NCBI GenBank assembly: GCA_951799405.1
Contig: OX637333.1
Location: 12,213,960 to 12,277,959, forward strand
DNA length: 64,000 bases
Reading direction: 5' to 3'
Origin: Agapetus fuscipes
Taxonomy: Eukaryota; Arthropoda; Insecta; Trichoptera; Glossosomatidae
The notes beneath the pieces are model-generated. The model had not been told where the DNA came from. It saw only the letters and a program-made list of their open reading frames with translations, and did not search any database. This document shows, piece by piece, positions 10,372-20,584 of this stretch; position 1 is the stretch's first letter; every line of letters starts with the position of its first letter. The position numbers and the translations under genes were made by a program.

Positions 10372-13300
10372 CTAGGGGTGGCCGGTACCTCCGCAGATGC
10401 GCCTCCACTTTTTTCTGTCCTTACAAACCACTTTCATTTCCTCAATATTCATCACCTTTTTCATACATGCTCTTCTCTTATTTTCACTCTGCAGGTTCCA
10501 TTCTTTCGCAATCTCACCTATTTGGTCTAACCATTCTTTCCTCGGCCTTCCCCTTCCGCGCTTTCCTCTGACATTTCCTTTGTACACTTTCTTCGTTAGT
10601 CGTTCATCATCCATTCTTTCGAGATGTCCGAACCATCTCATCGTACTTTTTTGTACTTTCATTCTCATATTCTCTTTTATACCACACTCGTTCATCACCC
10701 AATCATTACGTACTCTATCATTCAGTGTTTTTCCAGCCATTGCTCTCAGGTAAGCCATTTCAACCGTACATACTTTACTCAGCTCACATTCATTAACTGT
10801 CCACGCCTCACTTCCATACATCAATGTCGGAACCAATATACCATTGTGGACCGCCAATGTCATATTCTTCGTAAGTTTCCTATTTCTTGCAATTCTTCCA
10901 ATCGTTCCCATTACACTTCTTCCTCTACTAGCACGCTTTTCCAATTCTTTCGTCAATTTCCCATTCGACTCAAGCTTGCTTCCCAGATAAACAAATTCTT
11001 TCACGACCTCCACTCTTGTTTCATTCAGTCTTATCTCAATTTCCTCGCATTCCTCAGTCCTGTCAAACACTAATACTTTCGTCTTACTAGCATTCACTTT
11101 TAAACCGTTCTTACTAAAAGCATCATTCATTTTGGTGAGTATCATCTGGAGCTCCTCCGCTGTATCAGCCAACACTACGGCATCGTCAGCATAGAGAAGA
11201 ACTCCAACATTCGTCTCACCCACTTTCACACCATAATGAGAAATTTCTGCTTCTTTCATACAATTGTCCATGATTATGTTAAATAACCACGGACTCATTA
11301 CACACCCCTGTCGTACTCCCTTGTAAACATCAAACCATTCGCTACATTTACCATCCACTCTTACACACGCCAAACTATTTTCATAGATGGCGCGTATTCC
11401 ATTCAGAAGCTTGCCGTTCACACCGTACTTTAGGAGTACTTTCCACATCATACCTCTGTCTACCGAGTCAAAAGCCTTCTCGAGATCCACAAAAGCCGTG
11501 TAGACCTTCCGACCCACAGCCAGATGTTTTTCAACAATCTGTCTGAGAGTGAAGATCTGGTCTACACACCCTCTTCCTGGCATAAAGCCAGTCTGGATAT
11601 CAGAAACCCCATGACCGGTAGACAGTCTCACTTTTTTTATGAGAACCTTACACAATACTTTACCAGCTATACTGAGAAGACTGATGGGCCTGAAATTTTG
11701 GCAGTCCTTTTTGTCACCTTTTCCTTTGTAGATAGGAACAATGACCGCCTTTTTCCAGTCCATCGGCACTTTACTCTCTTTCACACACATCTTGCACAGT
11801 TCAAACATCCATTCAACCATGCACTCCCCAGCACATTTGATCATCTCAGCATTCACACCATCATTCCCAGCAGCTTTTCCATTCTTCAGTTCTTTTATAC
11901 TTATTATCACATCCTCTTTCACAATTTCTTCATCGCTGTCATTATATTCAACATCATAATAGTCTCTTTCGCCCTGGCCATATAAAATTTTAAAATATTC
12001 ATTCCATCTCTTCCTTACATCACTTTCGTCCCACAGCAAGATTCCCTCAGCGTTTTTAATGCCTGGGGTGGTTGATCCGCGACTTTCGTTTTTATCACGT
12101 ACCCAGCTCCAGAATGATTTTTTATTGGTGAGGAAATTCTGCTGCGCTCTCTCATTTTCCTTACTTTCTATTTTCATCTTACTCTCAAAGACGACGGTTT
12201 TGGCTTTTCGTTTTGCTTGCTTATATATCTCTTCTAGAGCTTGATTTTTCCTATCATTCAGCCATCTATTAAAAGCATTCTTCTTCTGTTCAATAGCTTC
12301 TCTCACTTCGTCATTCCACCATGCATCACCTCTTCTTTTACAGACCTTCGCTTCACCACAAACAGATTTCGCACATTCAATCATATTTTCTTTCATTTTT
12401 GACCACATTTTTTCAACACATCCTTCTTCTTTTGTTTTTTTTAACTCATCGTGGTTAAGTCTTTCATTCATCTCACATTCGTACTTTTCTTTTATACTTA
12501 CATCATTCATTTTTTCAACTTTTATTCGCTTCATACTCACCAATTCCTTTTGTGCTCTTCTTTTTACATCTCCTATCATTATTCTCGAGCACAGCAAATA
12601 GTGGTCTGTGTTCAGCACAGCTCCACGGTATACTCGAGAGTCTCTTACATCCCCTCTCATTCTTTCATCCACACAGATGTAGTCAATAATTGTACGGTTG
12701 CCCGCTCTGTTCTGCCACGTATACAAATGTATACTTTTGTGGTTGAACCAGGTATTCGACGTAAAGAGTCTATGCTCCATACATAGGCTTATTAGCGCTC
12801 TACCGTTATCATTGGCTACACCTTTACCACTCGGTCCTACCACATTTTCGCTATCATCTTGTCTCATACCTACCCATCCATTAAAATCTCCTAGTAGAAT
12901 CGTTCTTTCATTCTCTTCTTTCTGTCTCATAACAATGTTAACTTTCTCCCAGAATTCTTCTTTCACTACCCTGCATTCCGAGTCCACTGGGGCGTAGCAC
13001 GCAATCAGTAGAACTTTCATCCGTCCAAATCTCATTCTCACTAACAATATTCTCGGGGAGACTCTTTCATACTTAGTAATACAACCTTTCGCTTTTTCAT
13101 CAATGATAACACCTACACCCTGTCTCTTGTATCCATCTTTCACCCCATACCATACAAAAAATTCACCATTTACCATTTCCTTTTCTCCATCTCCTATCAT
13201 TTTCGTCTCAGTCACACAAAGAACTTTTATTCCTCTCTCTTTCATAATATTTGAGATTTCCCTCTCTTTACAGTCATTCCAGTCCCTCACGTTCCACGTT

Positions 13301-13695
13301 GCAAACTTCCATTCCTCTTTCTTCGCATACTTTCTTCTCACACATTCTTTTCGTCGCTCGCACACTTCTTCAGCCTTCCTGACAGAATCAGCTTTGACGC
13401 CTCTACAGAGGCCATTTGACACTCCCACGGCTTCCGGGCGGCGGAGGTTGTCAGTCTCTGCGCGCCCCCTCTCGTGCTGTGCAGCGCCGTCCTCGCAGTT
13501 GTCAGCTGGTGGCCTGCAGTACAGGCGACGTCCCGCCCGCCTGCCACGCTTGCGCCTCCTCCCCCCAGCACCATCCACGACATGTCCTCCCTGTCCCTGC
13601 ACTACCCTCCGCACACAATCGCTCACTTCAATGTGACAGACAGGGCTATGTCTTCTCAGACTTAGGAGTTCATTGATCGTATAAGATTGCACCAT
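10372..13695 (-). CDS. RTE-like LINE polyprotein (endonuclease and reverse transcriptase), intact
   Basis: 1107 codons without a stop. Residues 1-130 are a basic, Cys-containing N-terminal extension, unusually GC-rich for this window. The APE endonuclease follows: WNVR with Asn135, VTETK with Glu163, CYAPVD with Tyr234, LLGDFN with Asp270/Asn272, IIDYI with Asp338 and NTDH with Asp364/His365. RT: FVDLEKAFDSVD (735-746), GVRQGCVMSPWLFN (793-806), LLYADDAV with the Asp pair near 836-837. The C-terminus has RWFGHLERM and GRGRPRKEWLDQIGEI. All catalytic residues expected for target-primed reverse transcription are present. The start Met lies close to the 5' end of the GC-rich part; an internal start cannot be excluded. 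Confidence 0.9.
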   Translation of the reverse strand: MVQSYTINELLSLRRHSPVCHIEVSDCVRRVVQGQGGHVVDGAGGRRRKRGRRAGRRLYCRPPADNCEDGAAQHERGRAETDNLRRPEAVGVSNGLCRGVKADSVRKAEEVCERRKECVRRKYAKKEEWKFATWNVRDWNDCKEREISNIMKERGIKVLCVTETKMIGDGEKEMVNGEFFVWYGVKDGYKRQGVGVIIDEKAKGCITKYERVSPRILLVRMRFGRMKVLLIACYAPVDSECRVVKEEFWEKVNIVMRQKEENERTILLGDFNGWVGMRQDDSENVVGPSGKGVANDNGRALISLCMEHRLFTSNTWFNHKSIHLYTWQNRAGNRTIIDYICVDERMRGDVRDSRVYRGAVLNTDHYLLCSRIMIGDVKRRAQKELVSMKRIKVEKMNDVSIKEKYECEMNERLNHDELKKTKEEGCVEKMWSKMKENMIECAKSVCGEAKVCKRRGDAWWNDEVREAIEQKKNAFNRWLNDRKNQALEEIYKQAKRKAKTVVFESKMKIESKENERAQQNFLTNKKSFWSWVRDKNESRGSTTPGIKNAEGILLWDESDVRKRWNEYFKILYGQGERDYYDVEYNDSDEEIVKEDVIISIKELKNGKAAGNDGVNAEMIKCAGECMVEWMFELCKMCVKESKVPMDWKKAVIVPIYKGKGDKKDCQNFRPISLLSIAGKVLCKVLIKKVRLSTGHGVSDIQTGFMPGRGCVDQIFTLRQIVEKHLAVGRKVYTAFVDLEKAFDSVDRGMMWKVLLKYGVNGKLLNGIRAIYENSLACVRVDGKCSEWFDVYKGVRQGCVMSPWLFNIIMDNCMKEAEISHYGVKVGETNVGVLLYADDAVVLADTAEELQMILTKMNDAFSKNGLKVNASKTKVLVFDRTEECEEIEIRLNETRVEVVKEFVYLGSKLESNGKLTKELEKRASRGRSVMGTIGRIARNRKLTKNMTLAVHNGILVPTLMYGSEAWTVNECELSKVCTVEMAYLRAMAGKTLNDRVRNDWVMNECGIKENMRMKVQKSTMRWFGHLERMDDERLTKKVYKGNVRGKRGRGRPRKEWLDQIGEIAKEWNLQSENKRRACMKKVMNIEEMKVVCKDRKKWRRICGGTGHP

Positions 13696-14133
13696 TTATT
13701 AAATTATATTAAATTATTTATATTATTACGTTAAAATCCAATAATTTAAATCAAATATTGACACATTAAAATTTGAACACAAATCATTTTTATCACATTA
13801 ACCGGTCACAACCATTGGTCACAACATTAAAATCCATTATTCTTTAAAGTAAATTAGTTAAAATATTTATATCATATTATCGTCAAAAATTTAAAATTAT
13901 TAATCCGCAAAATTATATTGTCACAAAAAAAACTATTTGTCATTCAGATTAAAAACACAAATTACACAAAAACGTTACATTCATTACGAGTATTATGGGT
14001 TATGATATATTAAGTAAAAAATTGTAATTTATCCTTAATTATTAATTAAAATGTACTATTTCACGAAACAATTAATTTGATTTATTATTTAAAAAACAAT
14101 CGCGGAGCTGACAGCACACGCTGTGTCGCCAAA
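13696..14133 (-). other. AT-rich 5' leader of the RTE-like LINE
   Basis: Between the CDS start and the tandem motif block; no ORF. It is very AT-rich, in contrast to the GC-rich start of the ORF. Confidence 0.5.
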
Positions 14134-14168
14134 GGCGCCATCTTGCCGCTGAGGCGCCATCTTGCCGC
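14134..14168 (-). promoter_or_regulatory. tandem YY1-like motifs at the RTE 5' end
   Basis: On the minus strand GCGGCAAGATGGCGCC occurs at 14153-14168 and again at 14134-14149, just inside the junction with the host LINE. CAAGATGGCG matches the known YY1/Pho core (AAnATGGCG). LINE promoters are internal, and human L1 carries a YY1 site at the start of its 5' UTR. A promoter role here is inference. Confidence 0.5.
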
Positions 14169-14174
14169 ACCGTT

Positions 14175-14696
14175 GAGTGTTAACAAATTCACGTCGAACC
14201 AGTGCTTTAAATTGTCAATGTCAACATTTGCTTTATTGCTGACACTATTCCAATTTGTATCTTCGATGATAATAACTGTATCATCGGCATAGGATATTAT
14301 TTTTCCGTTTAGTTTCAGTGTAAATACATCATTGACATATATTATAAATAATAAAGGGCCTAATACTGTGCCCTGTGGTATTCCGAAATTGCTAGTTTCT
14401 ATTTGGCTGTACACCTCATTTATTTTGACAACTTGAGGTCTTTGATATAGATAGCTTGTTATCCACTCGAGTGTCCTGCCTTGAAAACCGATACTTTCTA
14501 ATTTTGAAGTCAATTTGTAATGAGATATGCTGTCAAATGCTTTTTTTAAATCTATGAATATACCGATACATTTACGAGATTTGTCCAATGCATTCAGTAC
14601 ATAGCTAGTTAATTTAGCAATTGCATCTTGTGTGCTTCTATTTTCCATAAAACCAAACTGGTTTTCATTTATTATATTATTGCTTTTTATATAATT
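14175..14696 (-). pseudogene. CR1-like LINE, RT core
   Basis: Minus strand: NENQFGFMENRSTQDAI, FIDLKKAFDSISH (motif A), GIPQGTVLGPLLFIIYVNDV (motif B) and ISYADDTVIIIED (motif C). Open until LLTLN, where the RTE insertion starts; the codons after that (GAARWRLSG) belong to the insert. Its upstream end is cut by the DUF7869 transposon. Confidence 0.85.
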
Positions 14697-16332
14697 GAGG
14701 AGCAAACATTCAAAAAGTGATTTGTCACATTTTTTTCAAAAATGTACTGGCAACACCAATTTAAACTCTTGCTAAAATACTTCATGTTTGCTTAATCAGT
14801 TTCGTGCAAAACATTCTTTGTCCCCTATAGTTTCATTAGTAAAAACTGAGATTTCAAACAAACTGTGTTTTCTCCAAAAGTCTGTTTCGTTCATAAAATG
14901 TTTTGTCCATGCAACGAATCAGAGCATTGCCAATGTCAGTTTGTTTGTGTGACAAATCACTTTTTGAACGCACGTTTTCTTTGTGTCACTTGACAGGATA
15001 ACCTAAAACAATTAATTATTGCTCAGTGGTTATTTGTTTTTTCACGTTTACAGCGGCTATTGATTTGTATTGTTTGTGTCTGAAACTTTTGAAAGTTTTA
15101 CGCATTTTATGCATGTCAATTTAATTTTTATAGCTTGTGTGTAACTGATCTTGAATGTGCAAAGCCAATATTTTATACTTGGACTGAGGAACAAGCCGGC
15201 AAAGGCAGTCTTGAAATATCTTTTGCTCTGCTAAACTTCTTGCAAAATACTGATTTTCAGGAAAAATCACTTTTACGCTTTTTCAGCGATGGCTGTGTTG
15301 CACAAAATAAAAATAACATAGTTTTGAGAACTGCTATGTATTTCCTATATACACATGAAACTTGCATACAAGAAATACAATTTCATTTTCCTGTCCGGGG
15401 TCATAGTTACCTTCCCGCAGATCGAGTTTTTGGCCGCGTTGAAAAGATACTGAGAGGAAAACAATTTATCTTGACAAAAGATGATTATTATGATGTTTAT
15501 TCTCAAATTGGAAATGTAAAGAAATGTGGCACTGACTGGGTAATAAGGGATACAAAAGAGTTGCAAAAATATTGGAATGATTTGACTATGATAAGCGAGA
15601 TGAAGCGGATTTATATAAAATTGACTACAAGAGGCAGGCAACGCTTTGTCAAGGTGAAAGGCTTGGAAAAATTTGTATTTGAATCAGAGGAAAAGTTCCA
15701 GTCTTTAACAAAAAGGAATATTAACAACAGACGACTACAACGGATAAGATTGAATGATGTACCATTAGAACATGGCATCACAAACGAGAAGAAAGCTGAT
15801 GTTAACAAGCTTCTGTGTGCTATGTTTGGTGATGGATGGCAAGATTTAAATGACCACCGGTTTGAATGGTACAAGCATATAGTGTTTTCAACGCCAACTG
15901 CCACTGAAACACAGGAAGTAGAAGAGACTTGTGACTGTTTAGAGGAAGAAGTTGCAGTTAGGATTTAAGACTAGAAAATAAATTCTTTTCATTCTTATAA
16001 TTTTCAATACAATTAATAAAAAAATATTAATGATACTGTATGGTTTTCATTCAAACTAAGTTTTGTCCAGGGCCTGTACATTCAAAAAGAGTTTTGTCCA
16101 CGAATTTCATGCAAAACATGTTTTGTCCAAACTAGTATTTCAAAATTTATGACTTGTATTTGAAAGGTGTGTGTCAGGTATATTAGTATTTAATTGTATT
16201 CCCTATGCATTTCTAAAGAAATAAATCTGTCTAGAATACCTATAAGAAATAATAGGCAGGTTTAATACATTTTTTCCATTTACCCAACAATCCGAGCCGG
16301 TGGACAAATCACTATTTGAATGTTTGCTCCTC
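14697..16332. mobile_element. DNA transposon with 30-bp inverted repeats and DUF7869-like ORF
   Basis: The left end GAGGAGCAAACATTCAAAAA and the reverse complement of the right end (16303-16332) agree at 29 of 30 positions. It interrupts the CR1-like RT between KKRINAY and NYIKSNN. No clean target duplication is visible. Subterminal copies of a CATTCAAA...TTTTGTCC motif occur on both sides (e.g. 14945-14975 inverted, 16050-16130). One 278-codon exon-like ORF is inside. Superfamily not assigned. Confidence 0.65.
15134..15968 (+). CDS. DUF7869-like transposon protein, probable last exon
   Basis: Open for about 278 codons to a TAA at 15966-15968. It has no early ATG but follows a good acceptor (ttaatttttatag, AG at 15132-15133), so it looks like a 3' exon whose upstream exon is missing or unrecognised. 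Key patterns are FFSDGCVAQNKNN (an Asp followed by QNKN) and FPVRGHSYLPADRVFGRVEK. I associate these with the DUF7869 family, widespread in arthropod repeats and plausibly an RNase H-fold transposase; this is memory, not a search. A basic stretch (RGRQRFVKVKG) and an acidic, Cys-containing end follow. Confidence 0.55.
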
Positions 16333-17700
16333 ATATGCGTTGATTCTTTTTTTAACAATTTTTTCAAATATTTTAGCTATGTTTGATATTATAGAGATAG
16401 GTCTGTAATTTGTTATATCATCCTGTTCACCAGATTTAAATATTGGAATTATTATGGATTTTTTATATATATTTGGAAATTTTCCAGTCTCAAAACTTTT
16501 ATTTATAATGTACATTAGTGGTTTTGAAATTTCTTTTTTAATGTGTTTTAGTGTATCGATAGTTATGCCATCAAATCCTGGAGTAGATCCTCCTTTCATA
16601 TTGTCAATAATTGTTTCAACTTCCTGTTCAGTACAGCTGTTAAGGATTTCAATTTTGTTTGTGTTTGTTTTTATTGTTGGCATTGTGACTGTGTTTGTTT
16701 GTATCAGTTTAGCAAGATTTTTTCCTACATTAACAAAATAATTGTTAAAAATGTTTGCAACTTTAGTGGGTTTTGATTCGCAGCTTATTTTTGTGTTTTC
16801 ATATGTGTTTTCATTTATAACATTGGTTTTTTGTTTTTTTTTATCAATTATCTCATTTATTACCTTCCACACTCTTTTGTTATCATTTTCGGTGTTTCCT
16901 AACTTTTTTTCATAATATTTTTCTTTAGTGGTTTTTATTAAATACGTGAGCTTTTTTTTGTACAACTTATAGTGTTTGTATATGTTTTCATCGTTTGGCC
17001 GTTTAGTGGTTATTTTGTAAAGTGTTTGCTTATGTCTTATTGAAACTATTAGGCCATGGGTGATCAATGCTTTGATAGGTTTATATTTAGATTTTGTTTT
17101 GTTTATGCTCATTGTTGACTCATTAATGATTTCAGTTAATTTCATGTTAAATAAATTGTTGCTTTCATTTACATCACTACATTTATATACTTCAGACCAA
17201 TTTTCATTTTGTAGTTTATTTTTTAAAATGTCCAGGTGTAGAAACATGGTTTTTAAGTTTTTTTGCGGTGTATCATTTATTTTACTTGGAATATCTAATT
17301 TGTATTTTAAAATACAAGAATAATGGTCAGTAATGTTTGTATGTATGACTGCGGATAATATATTATGATATTCCGGAATATTTGTAAATATGTGGTCAAT
17401 ACCCGAGGGTCTTTGATTTTTGATGTTTCTAGTGTAAGAATTTATACACGATAAGAAGTTTAATTCGGCGAGCATATTTAAGTAGTTGTCTTTATCGTTC
17501 GATGAATAATCATTCGCTATATTTAAGTTGATATCGCCTACAATAATAGTTCTTTTGTTTTTATTTCTAATTAATACGCTTTTTAATTCGTTAACAAACT
17601 GGGATAAGACTGTTGCATGGGTTCGATATAATATGGCAAAAATATTAAATATCTCGTTTTGTACCTTGATTTCAATATTAAGTAGGTATATTAATATATT
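16333..17700 (-). pseudogene. CR1-like LINE, endonuclease C-terminus and RT N-terminus
   Basis: Minus strand: IIVGDINLNIAND (the GDxN motif), GIDHIFTN, ITDHYSCIL (the closing Asp-His motif), then the linker and RT start STPGFDGITIDTLKHI, FKSGEQDDITNYRPISIIS and IFEKIVKKRINAY. Continuous for about 450 codons, so the element was young when it was broken. Ends at the DUF7869 transposon. Confidence 0.85.
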
Positions 17701-17702
17701 TT

Positions 17703-17960
17703 ATTCCTTGACTTATAGGTTGTTATGCGGCTGACCACCCATAATATAAAAATTGGTTCACTTTGCCAATGTCACCCCTGTTTCAGGGAAGGACGGCAAG
17801 AGTTGCAAGGCTTATGTTCATTTGAGATTGGGTTTTTATATTGTAGGTCCACATGCGGCATGTGTTAGCGCGAAATTATACATATCTGCTTGTGGGAATG
17901 CATTTAGTATAAATCTTAAATGATATATATCTTTGCAGCTTAGATTAGATTAGATTAGAT
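17703..17960 (+). mobile_element. RTE 3' tail copy in the LINE endonuclease
   Basis: Begins near ttccttgacttataggttg and ends in (GATTA)n. This ~250-bp block, containing 'gtcacccctgtttcaggga', recurs throughout the window and is the 3' UTR of the RTE copy at 51863-52695. It separates the two endonuclease parts of the CR1-like element. Confidence 0.8.
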
Positions 17961-18320
17961 TATGTCATTTATTTCTTTAAAACTAATCATTTTACATTTT
18001 TGTGATAGAAATAATGATACGCCGCTATTCTTATTAATTTTGTTTAGCGTTGTAAAGTAGCTATAGTCAGGGATATTATAGTTCATTTCACCGGCGCTAT
18101 GCGTCTCCGTTAACACTATAACATCCGGTGAACATTTTAATGCTTTAAATGTTAGTACAAATTCGTTAATTTTTTTTTCGATGCTTCTTATATTCATGTG
18201 AAATAGCAATAACATATTAGCGGATTTATGTAAATTTATGTTTATATCATTGATCGAATCAAAAACCCGTTCATCAATGTTCATTTTTTTATCAATAATA
18301 TTATATTCGAAGTTAACCAT
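17961..18320 (-). pseudogene. CR1-like LINE, endonuclease N-terminus
   Basis: Minus strand: LLLFHMNIRSIEKKINEF (Asn of the first endonuclease motif) and VIVLTETHSAGE (Glu of the second), then SGVSLFLSQKC. The frame runs into the RTE tail and stops there. ATG at 18320. Confidence 0.8.
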
Positions 18321-18357
18321 TTTTTAAGTTTAAAGTTGGATAAACATATATTAGGTA

Positions 18358-19375
18358 TTATTCATAATCAATGCGTTCTTTTGCTCTTTTAATCATTTTT
18401 TGTCTATAGTTACATGTTGTGCTGGTTGTTCTGTGGTTTGTATCACTTTTTGTTCTATATTTAATGTTCAAAAAATGGCAGTTACTGCAGATTTGGTTGT
18501 TCTTTAAATTTGTACATTTGTCATACGTATGTTCTGCGCAGTGAGGACATGTTGGGGGCCGTGTCCTGCTCAGGCATCTTAGTGCAGTATGCCCAAACTT
18601 CAGGCAATGGTAGCACTGCACCAGAGTATTGCAGTCCTCAACTTGCGCTCTGTTGTATTTTATGTTTATTTTTCCTTTTTCTAGGAGGATTTTCCTCAGT
18701 CCCCCTGTAGTTTCCATGATGTAGTTTGTCGTTTCTCTCTGTTTTCCACTCTTGTCAATGCTTTTTAGTTTTTTTATTAATTTCATATTGTTTTTTTTCC
18801 TTTTCATCTATACCTTCGTTTTGCATTATAATGCCCATTATGATTTCCTCTTCCGTAAGGTTTCTTTCAAGTCTTTTTAATACTATGTATGGCTTCTTTT
18901 TTTTAAATTCCTCTGCCATTATTTCCTTCCCAAGTGTACTTGTAATTTCCTTAGTTAATTTTTCTGCACTTTTTTTCTCAGCACAAATGATTGTAATTTT
19001 ATTTTCACCTGTTGTTTTCATTCCAGCTATTCCAATTTTTAAATTCGTCACATCAATTCTATTTTTAATTTTTGTTTTTATTTTGTCCGCCTTTAATGTG
19101 TTTTTTTTTTATTCTACTTGTATTGCATATTTTGTTTCTTCTCTGATTTTATCTTTTATAAATGTGTTGGTAGAGTTTGTTACAGTCGCGTATGTTTTGC
19201 GTCCACTTGTTGTTCCTCTTAGTTCTATTCTTAATTCTTGTATCTCCTTCCTACATTCTTCTATCTGTGATTTTAAGTCCTTGAATTGCCCATTTAATTC
19301 TTCTTTTATATCGGCAAATTTTTTTTCCATGAATTCCATGATTTCTTCCTTCATTTCTTTGTTTGCTCTCGTCAT
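18358..19375 (-). pseudogene. CR1-like LINE ORF1 (gag-like, zinc knuckles)
   Basis: Three minus-strand segments (19375-19109, 19051-18755, 18807-18358) in different frames. The first is a charged coiled-coil-like stretch (MKEEIMEFMEKKFADIKEEL). The last has CYHCLKFGHTALRC, a CX2CX4HX4C knuckle, then a second Cys/His group CPHCAEHTYDKC and a third starting CSNC. ORF1 proteins bind element RNA. Stops and shifts at A-runs show that ORF1 is dead although ORF2 was fairly intact. Confidence 0.75.
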
Positions 19376-19579
19376 CTTCTCTTTTTTTGTTTTTTGTTTA
19401 TTAATCTGTGTTAATTTTTAATTTAGTCACTCAAGTTACTCGAACACATCGCGAACACGCGTTTGGTGACACTGTAAATTTACAGCGATGCGATGTTCCT
19501 CGCTCGGCGGCTGATTGTGAACTAACGAACTAAATATATTCGTAACATAAACATAAAAATAGTTAAATAAATTGTAGGA

Positions 19580-19981
19580 TTAATTGGGATATGATACACT
19601 GAACAGGTGGATCTTGAGTTTTTTCCGGAACGTCGACTCTGGGCTTGCGGTCTTGACATCCAGAGGAAGTCCATTCCACACTGCAGGTGTACCATTGTAG
19701 AAGGCTCGGTCGCCGAAGCATGTTCGGCTTGGACGATGAGGCTCATTCAGTCTTATCCCTCCTGATACAGAGGATCTTAGCACCAGATCACTCTTGTTGG
19801 ACTGCTGGGATAGAAGCTCAGCCAAGTATGTTGGAGCCTTCCCGTTGAGTGCCTTGTACACAGTGTAGCATATTTTGTAAGCTACTCTCTCTGGAAACTT
19901 CAACCAGTGCAGGTTCCTTAGTATTGGCGTGATATGACAGAACTTTCCAGTTCCAAAAATCAGTCTTGCTGCATCAGACAA
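19580..19981 (-). pseudogene. L2/CR1-type LINE C-terminal fragment
   Basis: 133 codons: AARLIFGTGKFCHITPIL, LHWLKFPERVAYKICY, GKAPTYLAELL, CFGDRAFYNGTPAVWNGLP and LKIHLFSVSYPN. Same family region as 5393-5935. 5'-truncated. The 3' side abuts the CR1-like 5' UTR. Confidence 0.8.
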
Positions 19982-20584
19982 CCAGTTCTTGTTTCACTAA
20001 GGAAGGAATTCCAAGTTTTGTTCTTGATGATGAATTTGTGATGGGCATTCACGCGATAAAGTTGAATTTCTCTAAACATAATAAAATAGGTAATTAAACG
20101 CATGAATCTAATATCTGGGTGGGTATCTACAAATTTAGGTAAAAATATTATTTACTATTCAAAAACCCAATGGATGAAATACAGTAAAAACATTTTTTTT
20201 TTATATTTGACAATCGGATGAAATACAGTTATGATCTGATTAATACTTACTAAAAATAAAAATTAAAGATGCAGACCATCCTGGCAGAACTAGTTTTATT
20301 TATAAAATCTTAAAATATTGAAAACAAAGTTTGAATACTTGGACATCCATTGTTAATTACATTTGATATCTCAGGAATTATGTGTCTGACTCCAATATTA
20401 TTACCACTTATAGACTAGCTAATTATAAGAAATTCTGAATTAACTCAAAAGAGAGGACTTCCGTTGTTTATGCTCTAAGGTACAGATATATATGTTTGAA
20501 AAATATTGTCCTATAAAAAAAGTTTTTTGAGCATTTGTTTGTGTTACTTTACCCAATTTAAATTCGAGAAGGACACTTGTTGAT
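19982..20584. other. spacer with one dispersed repeat
   Basis: No gene. 20450-20500 on the minus strand reads atctgtaccttagagcataa, the unoccupied relative of the hAT insertion site at 5298-6156. Confidence 0.5.

Larger units (their letters stand above)
10336..14172 (-). mobile_element. apparently full-length RTE-like LINE
   Basis: Inserted in the RT of the CR1-like element, whose frame breaks at LLTLN (14175) and resumes at KTYIV (10335). Reading the minus strand: ~475-nt 5' leader beginning with tandem CGGCAAGATGGCGCC motifs, one ORF of 1107 codons, a ~36-nt 3' UTR and a short ACAGTA-type tandem tail. The compact 3' end with a microsatellite-like tail fits RTE. The uninterrupted ORF implies a young, possibly active copy. 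Confidence 0.8.
9240..19520 (-). mobile_element. CR1/Jockey-group LINE split by three insertions
   Basis: Reading the minus strand: 5' UTR (~19520-19376), ORF1 with zinc knuckles (19375-18358), endonuclease start (18320-17961), [RTE tail insert], endonuclease end and RT start (17700-16333), [DUF7869 transposon], RT core (14696-14175), [intact RTE], RT C-terminus (10335-9633) and 3' UTR to ~9240. Protein motifs are collinear across all four blocks, which is the evidence that this is one element. A hairpin-forming stretch (CCTCACC ... GGTGAGG, 9241-9279) lies at the 3' end. Confidence 0.8.

Noticed and set aside
10397..13676. Plus-strand ORFs across 10.4-13.7 kb
   Set aside because: They are shadows of the intact minus-strand RTE polyprotein and have low-complexity Ser/Phe/His composition.
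18510..19421. Plus-strand ORF of 231 codons at 18726-19421 and neighbours
   Set aside because: Phe/Ser/Ile-rich reverse reading of the minus-strand LINE ORF1; no domain.
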